Notes under the pieces: model-generated | Databases searched by the model: none | Told to the model about the DNA's origin: nothing | Seen by the model: only the letters and a program-made list of their open reading frames with translations | Program-made: the position numbers and the translations under genes | Assembly: GCF_008642375.1 (NCBI RefSeq) | Contig: NZ_CP029194.1 | Span: 7,868,501 to 7,932,500 of the forward strand | Direction of reading: 5' to 3' | From: Streptomyces venezuelae | GTDB taxonomy: Bacteria > Actinomycetota > Actinomycetes > Streptomycetales > Streptomycetaceae | DNA: 64,000 nucleotides | Shown here: positions 57,105 through 64,000 of the stretch, one piece after another | Layout of the letters: each line of letters opens with the position of its first letter | Position numbering within the stretch: position 1 is the first letter of the stretch

Positions 57105-59177
57105 TCAGGCGCGGTGCACCGCGACCTCGTGGAGCGAGTAGCCCCACTGGGTCGCGCGCCGCACCCCCTGGATCCGCACGTACCGCGCGGGCTGCGAGTC
57201 GAACTCCGCCGTGTCGTAGCCGCCGTCGCCGGTGGTCGTGGACCACGCCGTACGCCAGTCGGTGCCGTTCTCCGACAGCTCGATGCGGTACTCCCGCGCG
57301 TAGGCCCGCTCCCAGTCCAGGGTCACCTTGCCGACCCGGTGCACGGCCCCGAGGTCCATCCGGAGCCACTGGTCGTCCGACCAGTCACTGGCCCAGCGGG
57401 TGCCCGTGTCACCGTCGACGGCGCGGCCCGGCGCGTAGCTGGTGAACGGGTGCCACTCCGAGGAGCTCGCCGAGGTCGCCGCGCCCGTGGCGAGGTTGAT
57501 CCCCGACTCGTGCTTCTCGGTCGACTTCCACGTGGTCAGGTACGACTCCGCCCCGTCGGCCAGCTCGTCCACGACCCCCTGGCCGCCGCTGAGCCGGATC
57601 TGCTCGATCCAGTCCGGGACCAGGCCGTTGTGTGCGGCGCCGTCGGTGTTGAGGTCCCAGGTGCGCTCGCCCGTGACCTGACGGTCGATCATCGCGCTGC
57701 CGTCGGCGCTGCGGAAGGGGTACGTGACGGCGTTCGGGGCGTCCGGGCCGACCGGCCCAGGCCAGCCGCCGACGCCGTTCATGTCCGTGCCGTAGCCGAG
57801 GCCGACCCCGTACTTCTTACGGAGGTCCGCCTTCTGGCCCGCCTCGCCGATGAAGCCCTCGGCGCCGTGCATGTACTGGGCGACGAAGCCGCCGAGGCGG
57901 TAGAGCCGCTCGGTCCAGTCGAGGTCCATCCAGCTGTGCGTGGAGAGGACGCCCGGGTACTCCTCGGCCTCCAGGATGTCGAGCGCCCGCCCGGCGGCCT
58001 TGACGCTCATGTGGTCGAGCTCCAGCATCATGCCCCGGTCGATCATGCCTCGCAGGGCGTGCTCACCCAGCCTGGTGAGGCCCCGGGTGTTGCACTTGGC
58101 GTCCGAGGCGTACGAGGGCACGCTGACCCCGGCCGGCAGCTTCGACGCCATCACGGGCGCGGCGGCCAGGCCGATCGGGTTGTCGTGCTGCGGTCCGGTG
58201 CACCGCTCGGTCGCCCAGAAGGTGCCGGTGGAGAGGAACTGGCCGATGTTGACGGCCGCGCCGATGGTCCCCTGGTCGAACCGCACCCCGCACAGCGCGT
58301 TGTCGAACTTGTGGCACAGGAACATGCTGCGGACGCCGAGCCCGTACAGCTCGTCGAGGCCGCGGTCGATGTCGGCCTTGTCGCACTGGGCGACGTCGAG
58401 GATCTGCTTGCAGCCGAACGGCTCGGAGGTCTCGACGCCGAGGACGACCGCGAGCTTGCCCTGCTCGATCACCGAGCGGGCCTGGGCGGAGTCGGTGACG
58501 ATCCGGAACCAGCCCTTTCCGGGGCCGCCGTACATGCCGTCCACGTAGTCCTGGAGCTCGTACGTCTTCTTGGCCTGGAGGCGGATCGACTCCATCTCGT
58601 CACAGCCGCGGTCCCGGGGCAGGATCGAGCAGATCAGGCCGTTCGTCACCAGGTCGTTGACGAGTACGCGCTGACCGCCGCGCCAGGCCCGCTCGACCCA
58701 GGCGTAGTAGTTCTGCTGGTGCGTCAGCGAGTTGTTGGCGGGCCAGTCCTTGAAGGAGGGCCAGCCGACCGGGTCGTGAGTGCCGTCCGCGCCGCCGGTG
58801 ATGTTCTCGAAGAGTGCGCCCCTGCCGTCCGGGTAGTGCTCGGGGCAGTCCTTCAGCGCGTCGGCGATGCCGGCCGTGGAGAACGTCCGGCCGCAGATGA
58901 GCCGGCCGCCGAACCCTTCGTTGGACATCAGGTGGTTGTGCGCGTCGACGAACCCGCGCACCTTCCCCTGTGCGTCGGTCCCGGTGAACGGCGCACCGGT
59001 GATGTTGATGCCGGAGTCCGGTGAGGGCCGGGACGCCGGCTCCCACCACGACCCGGTCGCGGCTCCGGCGGCCGCCGGGACGGGCCCGGAGCCGAAGAGA
59101 AGGGCCGCGAGGGCCAGGAACAGTGCGAGGAGGGCGGATCGGCCGCCGCTCCTTCGCGGTGAGGGGCGAGTCGTCAT
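57105..59177 (-). CDS. Secreted metal-dependent hydrolase with C-terminal F5/8-type discoidin domain
   Basis: A 690-residue secreted protein. The signal peptide is about 1-40 (MTTRPSPRRSGGRSALLALF). The catalytic region (about 70-520) contains amidohydrolase-like metal motifs: VDAHNHLM (H80, H82), MFLCHKFDN, MMLELDHMS, VLSTHSWMD and GYGTDMNG, the last carrying an Asp ligand. The final 125 residues form an F5/8 type C carbohydrate-binding domain (TSASSSEWHPFTSYAPGRAVDGDTGTRWASDWSDDQWLRMDLGAVHRVGKVTL). ATG at 59177 with AAGG upstream. Substrate unknown, perhaps a surface glycan or peptide ester. Confidence 0.82.
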   Translation of the reverse strand: MTTRPSPRRSGGRSALLALFLALAALLFGSGPVPAAAGAATGSWWEPASRPSPDSGINITGAPFTGTDAQGKVRGFVDAHNHLMSNEGFGGRLICGRTFSTAGIADALKDCPEHYPDGRGALFENITGGADGTHDPVGWPSFKDWPANNSLTHQQNYYAWVERAWRGGQRVLVNDLVTNGLICSILPRDRGCDEMESIRLQAKKTYELQDYVDGMYGGPGKGWFRIVTDSAQARSVIEQGKLAVVLGVETSEPFGCKQILDVAQCDKADIDRGLDELYGLGVRSMFLCHKFDNALCGVRFDQGTIGAAVNIGQFLSTGTFWATERCTGPQHDNPIGLAAAPVMASKLPAGVSVPSYASDAKCNTRGLTRLGEHALRGMIDRGMMLELDHMSVKAAGRALDILEAEEYPGVLSTHSWMDLDWTERLYRLGGFVAQYMHGAEGFIGEAGQKADLRKKYGVGLGYGTDMNGVGGWPGPVGPDAPNAVTYPFRSADGSAMIDRQVTGERTWDLNTDGAAHNGLVPDWIEQIRLSGGQGVVDELADGAESYLTTWKSTEKHESGINLATGAATSASSSEWHPFTSYAPGRAVDGDTGTRWASDWSDDQWLRMDLGAVHRVGKVTLDWERAYAREYRIELSENGTDWRTAWSTTTGDGGYDTAEFDSQPARYVRIQGVRRATQWGYSLHEVAVHRA

Positions 59178-59295
59178 CGGCGAGGCCTTCGGTCGACGGG
59201 GGTGTGCCGGGCGCCCCGAGAATCCCGGTGCCGAGCCAGTGAGTCAAGAGTCCGGGACAAACGACCTGTTGGTGAAGTGACCGAAGAGTAGGCTG

Positions 59296-59889
59296 CTATC
59301 CGCCGATCAGGACCGCCAGCTGATCAGCCGTCATGTCAAGCTGGCTGTCCGCCACTTGCTCGTCCTTCAGGACCAGGTACTGGAGCGTGAGGCCGTCGAT
59401 CGCCGCCGCCAGGTACCGCGCGAGCACCTCCACCGGCACCCGCGGCTCCACGCCGAGGACGGAGCGCACCTGGTCGATCAGAACGGCCGCCGACGCCACG
59501 TACTGCGCGTACTGGGCGCGCGCCAGATGCTCGAACCCCGGCTCGCGCAGGGCGTACTGGGTGAGGTCGTACGTCAGCATGTGCTCACCGGGGTGTGCCG
59601 TGACGTGGTCCCAGTACGTCTGCAGCCCGGCCCGCACGGTCTCGCGCAGCGTCGCCCGCGGCTCGACCGCCGACTTCACGCGGGCCACGTAGTTGCCGGT
59701 GATCGTCTCGATCGCTGCTTCGAGCAGTGCCTGCTTCGAGTCGAAGCAGTAGTGGAAGACGCTCAGTGAGACGCCCGCCTCCGCGCAGATCGACCGTGTG
59801 GTCGTCCGCGCGACACCGTCCCTGGTCATCGCCCTGATCGCCGCCTCGACGAGCTGCGTGCGTCGTTCGGCCGACGGCATCCGCGTCAT
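59296..59889 (-). CDS. TetR-family transcriptional regulator
   Basis: A 197-residue regulator. The N-terminal HTH is RRTQLVEAAIRAMTRDGVARTTTRSICAEAGVSLSVFHYCFDSKQALLEAAIE (about 9-60), with a helical ligand-binding domain after. ATG at 59889 follows GAGGAGG. It stands beside the secreted hydrolase but is separated from it; the target is not evident. Confidence 0.9.
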   Translation of the reverse strand: MTRMPSAERRTQLVEAAIRAMTRDGVARTTTRSICAEAGVSLSVFHYCFDSKQALLEAAIETITGNYVARVKSAVEPRATLRETVRAGLQTYWDHVTAHPGEHMLTYDLTQYALREPGFEHLARAQYAQYVASAAVLIDQVRSVLGVEPRVPVEVLARYLAAAIDGLTLQYLVLKDEQVADSQLDMTADQLAVLIGG

Positions 59890-60048
59890 GGTTCCTCCTC
59901 GCGTCCGGCGACAGGGTAAGGCGAGAGGAGCGCGCCGCGTAACGGCGTTCCACAAGGCCGGTCACCCGCCCTGCACCTCGCCGACCTGCGTTCCGCGGGG
60001 CGCGGGGGGAACCTGGAGGCAGGGGAGCGCTCGGAAGGAGCCGCCGCC

Positions 60049-60648
60049 ATGGGAGGAAGTTCGCGTCGCCCTCGTGGACTCGTGCGCCTCGCGGCCGCCG
60101 GTGTCGCGGTGGTCGCAGGCTCGGCCATGCTGCCCTGCGCGGCCCTGGCCGCGCCCGGCCCGTCGCCGGACGACGTGCGCACCCTCAGGCAGGGCCGGAC
60201 ACTGACTGTCGCGATCTCGCCCAACGACCTCTTCGACATCCCGGCGAGCTCGGCCGACGTGACCCTCACCGCCTTGAAGCAGGCGGACCGGCTGCCGCAG
60301 GGCGAGCACCTGGACCCCGAGGTCGCCGATCGCGGTATGACGTTCGTCTGCCTCGAGTTCAAGGTCGAGAACGTGAGTACCGAGGAGTTCGACACCTCGC
60401 ACCTGACCAAGGCGCGCTGGAGCGGCAAGGACGGGGAGACGAAGAACATCGGCCATGTCATCGGCGCGGAGTGCGCCGGGCTCGGCCTCGTCAAGGAGAA
60501 CCTGCTCGCCGAACCGAACCCCCGGCCCGGTGAGTTCGTGCGCGGCACCACCGTGTTCGAGGTGCCCGACGGCCAGGCGGGCGTCCTGGAGTTCGCCGAC
60601 GTCGCGGACCACCCCATGTTCAAGGTCGAGACGACGGCCTCCCGCTGA
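60049..60648 (+). CDS. Secreted small protein, DUF4352-like fold
   Basis: A 199-residue exported protein. The signal peptide is about 1-35 (LVRLAAAGVAVVAGSAMLPCAALAA); a Cys at residue 30 is not in a clean lipobox. The mature domain has alternating strands: LTVAISPNDLFDIPASSADVTLTALKQ, GMTFVCLEFKVENVSTEEFDTSHL, RGTTVFEVPDGQAGVLEFADVADHPMFKVE. This is the immunoglobulin-like DUF4352 pattern. ATG at 60049 after GGAAGGAG. Function unknown; possibly a surface or lipoprotein-like factor. Confidence 0.7.
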   Translation: MGGSSRRPRGLVRLAAAGVAVVAGSAMLPCAALAAPGPSPDDVRTLRQGRTLTVAISPNDLFDIPASSADVTLTALKQADRLPQGEHLDPEVADRGMTFVCLEFKVENVSTEEFDTSHLTKARWSGKDGETKNIGHVIGAECAGLGLVKENLLAEPNPRPGEFVRGTTVFEVPDGQAGVLEFADVADHPMFKVETTASR

Positions 60649-60662
60649 AGGGCGACCGGGTC

Positions 60663-61334
60663 TCAGCCCCGGTCCAGGTCCAGGACCTCGCGGAGTGCGG
60701 CCACCGCGTGGGCGCGGTGTTCGTCGAGCCGGCGGACGGCGGCGTGTTCGTCGCCGTGGAGCAGTGCCGAGAGCACGGCACGGTGCTCGTGGACGGCCTG
60801 CTCGCGGTGTGCGGTCTCCGTGTAGTAGAGCGAGCGGTACGCGTCGGTGGAGTCCCACAGGGTCGCGATGAGGCGGACGAGGCGCGGCATCCCGGACGCC
60901 TCGATGAGGGTGAAGTGGAAGCGCCTGTTCGCCGCCGCCATCCCCGGCACGTCACCGTCCTCGGCCGCCCGCTCCACCTCGCGCTGGAGGGCTTCGAGTG
61001 CCTCGTACGTCCCGTCCGGCATGCGCCGCACGGCCATGCGTACGGCCTCCGTCTCAAGCAGCTCCCGGATCCGGTAGATCTCCTCCAGGTCGGCCAGTGA
61101 GAGCTCCGCGACGAAGTACCCCCGGTGTATGTGGTGCACGACCAGGCCCTCGGCCTCCAGGGCCTTGAGCGCCTCGCGGAGCGGGACGCGGCTCACGTCG
61201 AACCGCGCCGCGAGCGCGTCCTGCCGGATCTGGTCGCCCGGCTTGAGCTCACCGCTGGTGATGGCGCGCCGCAGTTCCTCCAGGACGAACTGCTGGGCGG
61301 TCTGCGGCCGCCGCTTCTGCACCGCGCTGCTCAT
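60663..61334 (-). CDS. GntR-family regulator, FadR/FCD subfamily
   Basis: A 223-residue regulator. The winged HTH (QQFVLEELRRAITSGELKPGDQIRQDALAARFDVSRVPLREALKALEAEGLV, about 14-65) precedes an all-helical FCD ligand domain (about 85-215) with the metal/ligand pattern NRRFHFTLIEASG and HRAVLSALLHGD. ATG at 61334 follows GGAAGG. It lies just beyond the CoA-transferase gene; its operator is probably the palindrome before the acyl-CoA dehydrogenase. The likely ligand is a dicarboxylate or CoA ester. Confidence 0.9.
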   Translation of the reverse strand: MSSAVQKRRPQTAQQFVLEELRRAITSGELKPGDQIRQDALAARFDVSRVPLREALKALEAEGLVVHHIHRGYFVAELSLADLEEIYRIRELLETEAVRMAVRRMPDGTYEALEALQREVERAAEDGDVPGMAAANRRFHFTLIEASGMPRLVRLIATLWDSTDAYRSLYYTETAHREQAVHEHRAVLSALLHGDEHAAVRRLDEHRAHAVAALREVLDLDRG

Positions 61335-61411
61335 CGCCTGTGACCTTCCGTTCCCCATGTCGCCCACCGGCGCTTCCGGAAGCACCGGTGTGACCACCAT
61401 CTTCCTATGGA

Positions 61412-62596
61412 TCAGCGCGTCCGCGCCGGGCGTCCCAGCGTCGTGAGCAGCGCATCGGTGTGCTCGCCCAGCCGCGGGGGAGCACCGCGGTACGAGGGCG
61501 GGGTGGCGCCGAGCCGGATCGGGTTGGCGACCTGGCCGGGACCCGCCGCCGCCTCGGGGACCCGCGGCGCGAGCCCCAGCCGGTCGGCGAGGTCGAAGGC
61601 GGCGGCCACGTCGTTGATGGGGCCGCAGGGCACCCCGGCGGCCGTGAGCTCCTCGAACCAGTCGTCGGCCGTGCGCGAGCCGAGCGTCCCCGACAGCTCC
61701 TCGACCAGCTCCTCACGGTGGGCGACCCGGGCCGTGTTCGTCGCGAAGCGCGGGTCCTCGCCCAGCTCCCGCCGGCCGAGCCGCTCGCACAGCGTGCGGA
61801 ACTGGCGGTCGGTGCCGACCGCGAGGACCAGCGGCCGGTCCCGGGCCTCGAAGACCTCGTACGGCGCGATGCTCGGGTGGCTGTTGCCCATGGCGCGCGG
61901 CACGACCCCCGCCCCGAGGTGGGCGGCGGACTGGTTGGTGAGCGCCGAGAGGAGCGAGTGGAGCAGGGAGACCTCGACGCGCTGGCCCTCGCCGGTGCGT
62001 TCGCGGTGCCGGAGGGCGGCGAGGACCCCGAGCCCGGCGTGGAGGCCGGTGATGACGTCGACGAGGGCGACGCCCGCCTTGGTCCCCGGTCCCTCCGGCT
62101 CGCCCGTCACGCTCATCAGACCGCCCATGGCCTGCACGAGCAGGTCGTAGCCGGGCAGCCGGGCGCCCTCGGCGGTGCCGAAGCCGGTCACCGAGCAGTA
62201 GACGAGCCCGGGATTGGCGGCGCGCACGTCCTCGTACCCGAGGCCGAGCTTCTCCATCGTGCCGGGCCGGAAGTTCTCCACCAGGACGTCCGCGCGGTCG
62301 ACGATCGCGCGCGCCGCCGCCAGGTCCTCGGGGTCCGTCAGGTCGAGCTCGATGGAGCGCTTGTTCCGGTTCACCCCGAGGAAGTACGTGGCCTCTCCGT
62401 CGGCGAACGGCGGCCCCCACGCGCGGGTGTCGTCGCCCGAGCCGGGCCGCTCGATCTTGATGACGTCCGCGCCCAGGTCGGCGAGGAGCATCGTCATGTA
62501 CGGCCCCGCGAGCACCCGGCCGAAGTCGGCGACGACGATCCCGTCCAGCGCGCCCTTCGGGGACGTGTCCGGTGTGCCCTCATGGTCTGCGCGCAT
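61412..62596 (-). CDS. CaiB/BaiF family CoA-transferase (glutarate-type candidate)
   Basis: A 394-residue family III CoA-transferase. It shows LDGIVVADFGRVLAGPYMTMLLADLGADVIKIERP at the start, the catalytic Asp D151 in LPGYDLLVQAMGGLMSVTG, and YCSVTGFG. Members transfer CoA between carboxylates through an aspartyl anhydride. Because the divergent gene is a glutaryl-CoA dehydrogenase-like enzyme and a GntR gene is adjacent, succinyl-CoA:glutarate transfer (SUGCT-like) is the best guess. ATG at 62596 with GGGAG upstream. Confidence 0.85.
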   Translation of the reverse strand: MRADHEGTPDTSPKGALDGIVVADFGRVLAGPYMTMLLADLGADVIKIERPGSGDDTRAWGPPFADGEATYFLGVNRNKRSIELDLTDPEDLAAARAIVDRADVLVENFRPGTMEKLGLGYEDVRAANPGLVYCSVTGFGTAEGARLPGYDLLVQAMGGLMSVTGEPEGPGTKAGVALVDVITGLHAGLGVLAALRHRERTGEGQRVEVSLLHSLLSALTNQSAAHLGAGVVPRAMGNSHPSIAPYEVFEARDRPLVLAVGTDRQFRTLCERLGRRELGEDPRFATNTARVAHREELVEELSGTLGSRTADDWFEELTAAGVPCGPINDVAAAFDLADRLGLAPRVPEAAAGPGQVANPIRLGATPPSYRGAPPRLGEHTDALLTTLGRPARTR

Positions 62597-62677
62597 TCCG
62601 CTTCTCCCTCGCCGGCGATGCCCGACCGATGCCGGCCATCGGATCCCGTCGGATGACCGAGACGCTACGGCCTGGAC

Positions 62678-62710
62678 ATCGGATTTTCCATACTGGATCC
62701 AATATCCGAT
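62678..62710. promoter_or_regulatory. Operator region between the CoA-transferase and acyl-CoA dehydrogenase genes
   Basis: In an AT-rich patch, ATCGGAT (62678-62684) and ATCCGAT (62704-62710) are perfect inverted arms, and between them TACTGGATCCAATA (62691-62704) is a 14-bp near-palindrome (12 of 14) centred on GGATCC, the type bound by FadR/FCD-type GntR proteins. It lies about 60 bp before the acyl-CoA dehydrogenase start and about 80 bp before the CoA-transferase start. Confidence 0.6.
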
Positions 62711-62767
62711 CTGCCGCTACTCTTCGGTTCGCCGAGTTGCGCAGTCGCCCGTCACAGGAGGCCGTCC

Positions 62768-63949
62768 GTGAAGTCGCCGTCCACCCCCGTCCACCCCTTC
62801 GACCTGCTGGCCATCGACGGCCTGCTCACCGAGGAGGAGCGCGAGATCCGCCGGACCGTGCGCACCGCCGCCGACCGCGAGCTGCGCCCGCACATCGCCG
62901 GCTGGTTCGAGAAGGGCGAGATCCCGGCCCGCGAGCTCGCCCGCACCCTCGGCGGACTCGGCGTCCTGGGCATGCACCTGGAGGGGTACGGCTGCGCCGG
63001 CACCGGCTCCGTCGCGTACGGGCTCGCCTGCCTGGAGCTGGAGGCCGTCGACTCCGGACTGCGCTCCCTCGTCTCCGTACAGGGCTCCCTCGCCATGTAC
63101 GCGATCTGGAAGTACGGCTCAGAGGAGCAGAAGCAGCGCTGGCTGCCGAAGATGGCGGCGGGCGAGTACATCGGCTGCTTCGGCCTCACCGAACCCGACG
63201 CGGGTTCGGACCCGGGGGCCATGCGGACCAACGCCAAGCGCGACGGCTCGGACTGGGTGCTCAACGGCACCAAGATGTGGATCACCAACGGCTCCGTGGC
63301 CGACGTCGCCGTCGTCTGGGCCCGCACGGAGGACGGTGTCCGGGGCTTCCTCGTCCCGGCGGGCACCCCGGGCTTCAGCGCCCCGGAGATCAAGATGAAG
63401 CTCTCGCTGCGGGCGAGCGTCACCAGCGAACTGGTCCTGGAGGACGTACGCCTCCCGGCCGACGCGATGCTCCCCGAGGCCCGGGGCCTCTCCGGCCCGC
63501 TCGGCTGTCTCAACGAGGCCCGCTTCGGCATCGTCTTCGGCGCGCTCGGTGCCGCCCGCGACTGCCTGGAGACGGCGATCTCCTACGCCCGCGACCGGAC
63601 CGTCTTCGCCCGCTCCCTCGCCTCGTACCAGCTGACCCAGCAGAAGCTCGCCGACATGGCCGTCGAGCTCGGCAAGGGCATGCTGCTCGCCGTCCACCTC
63701 GGCCGCCTCAAGGACGCGGGCCTGATCACGGCAGAGCAGATCAGCGTGGGCAAGCTCAACAACGTCCGGGAAGCCATCGCCATCGCCCGCGAGTGCCGCA
63801 CGATCCTCGGCGCGAACGGCATCACGCTGGAGTACCCGGTGCTGCGCCATGCCAACAACCTGGAGTCGGTGCTCACTTACGAGGGCACGAGCGAGGTCCA
63901 CTCCCTGGTCATCGGCAAGGCGCTCACCGGCGAGCAGGCCTTCCGCTGA
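62768..63949 (+). CDS. Acyl-CoA dehydrogenase, glutaryl-CoA dehydrogenase type
   Basis: A 393-residue FAD enzyme. The N-terminal helical domain begins FDLLAIDGLLTEEEREIRRTVR. FAD/substrate motifs are CFGLTEPDAGSDPGAMRTNA and NGTKMWITNG. The C-terminal region has the base E372 in LTYEGTSEVHSLVIGKALTG, the glutaryl-CoA dehydrogenase pattern. It oxidises and, if a true GCDH, decarboxylates glutaryl-CoA to crotonyl-CoA, in lysine/glutarate breakdown. GTG at 62768 follows CAGGAGG. Divergent from the CoA-transferase; short-chain acyl-CoA dehydrogenases are the main alternative. Confidence 0.87.
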   Translation: MKSPSTPVHPFDLLAIDGLLTEEEREIRRTVRTAADRELRPHIAGWFEKGEIPARELARTLGGLGVLGMHLEGYGCAGTGSVAYGLACLELEAVDSGLRSLVSVQGSLAMYAIWKYGSEEQKQRWLPKMAAGEYIGCFGLTEPDAGSDPGAMRTNAKRDGSDWVLNGTKMWITNGSVADVAVVWARTEDGVRGFLVPAGTPGFSAPEIKMKLSLRASVTSELVLEDVRLPADAMLPEARGLSGPLGCLNEARFGIVFGALGAARDCLETAISYARDRTVFARSLASYQLTQQKLADMAVELGKGMLLAVHLGRLKDAGLITAEQISVGKLNNVREAIAIARECRTILGANGITLEYPVLRHANNLESVLTYEGTSEVHSLVIGKALTGEQAFR

Positions 63950-64000
63950 GCTCCGGTCCCTGAGACAGGGTCCCTGAGCTCCGGTCCCTGAGACAGGGTC
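63946..64000. repeat. Two tandem copies of a 28-bp hairpin repeat at the window end
   Basis: Copy 1 is 63946-63973, copy 2 is 63974-64000 (27 bases seen). Each contains GGTCCCTG-AGA-CAGGGTCC, a hairpin with 7 of 8 arm pairs. The first copy starts inside the last codons of the acyl-CoA dehydrogenase (its TGA at 63947-63949 lies within the repeat). The array may continue beyond the window and probably acts as a terminator. Confidence 0.85.

Overview
This window is high-GC actinobacterial DNA, almost certainly a Streptomyces chromosome. The evidence is strong GC bias at third codon positions, frequent GTG and TTG starts, ATGA/GTGA gene overlaps, twin ceb/bxl-type sugar uptake loci, secreted multidomain glycoside hydrolases with CBM2 and CBM13 modules, mycothiol-type enzymes and many LacI/GntR/TetR regulators. 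No rRNA, tRNA, insertion sequence, prophage or CRISPR array was recognised.

Left third (1-24.7 kb): a plant cell-wall degradation island. Bases 1-11.9 kb hold the cellulose/cellobiose arm: a secreted GH9 cellulase with CBM2, two secreted GH6 cellulases, a CebR-type LacI repressor, the CebEFG cellobiose importer and the intracellular GH1 beta-glucosidase BglC. Copies of the 14-bp CebR operator (TGGGAGCGCTCCCA or variants) lie before the GH9 gene, the second GH6 gene, cebR and cebE. Bases 12-24.7 kb hold the xylan/arabinoxylan arm: a Bxl-type ABC importer with an intracellular GH3 enzyme, a divergent LacI regulator, a secreted GH10 xylanase with CBM13, a second related LacI regulator, a secreted CBM13-GH62 arabinofuranosidase and an exported aldose 1-epimerase. 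Here a different operator recurs, the inverted repeat CGAAA-N3-TTTCG, placed at the bxlE, xylanase and GH62 promoters. Extracellular hydrolases make oligosaccharides, the ABC systems import them, the GH1 and GH3 enzymes hydrolyse them inside, and separate LacI repressors sense the products.

Middle (24.8-45 kb): a divergent katG and Fur/CatR-type pair; a phospholipase D-like protein; CsbD; a zinc-starvation operon (alternative bL32 plus a COG0523 GTPase) behind a Zur-like box; an endonuclease III-like protein; an SAV_915-like gene coupled to lysA; an 18-copy heptanucleotide repeat directly after lysA; an APC-family permease; a thioredoxin-like/beta-propeller pair; methyltransferases; a NUDIX protein; an ABC exporter; and a secreted phytase-like esterase protein.

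Right third (45-64 kb): GNAT and TauE proteins, a BlaI/M56 pair, an NlpC/P60 endopeptidase with an AT-rich operator, two translationally coupled membrane-anchored proteins of unknown function, a SnoaL-like protein, argG with ARG-box-like repeats, a DinB/MDMPI-like protein, DUF1876, a CBS-BON protein, a secreted beta-propeller, a secreted metal-dependent hydrolase with an F5/8 domain, TetR, a secreted unknown, and a glutarate-type module (FadR-type GntR, CaiB CoA-transferase, acyl-CoA dehydrogenase). A 28-bp repeat runs off the right end.

Start codons were chosen from ribosome binding sites and family N-termini. Promoters, operators and terminators were identified by eye, without any search or folding program.
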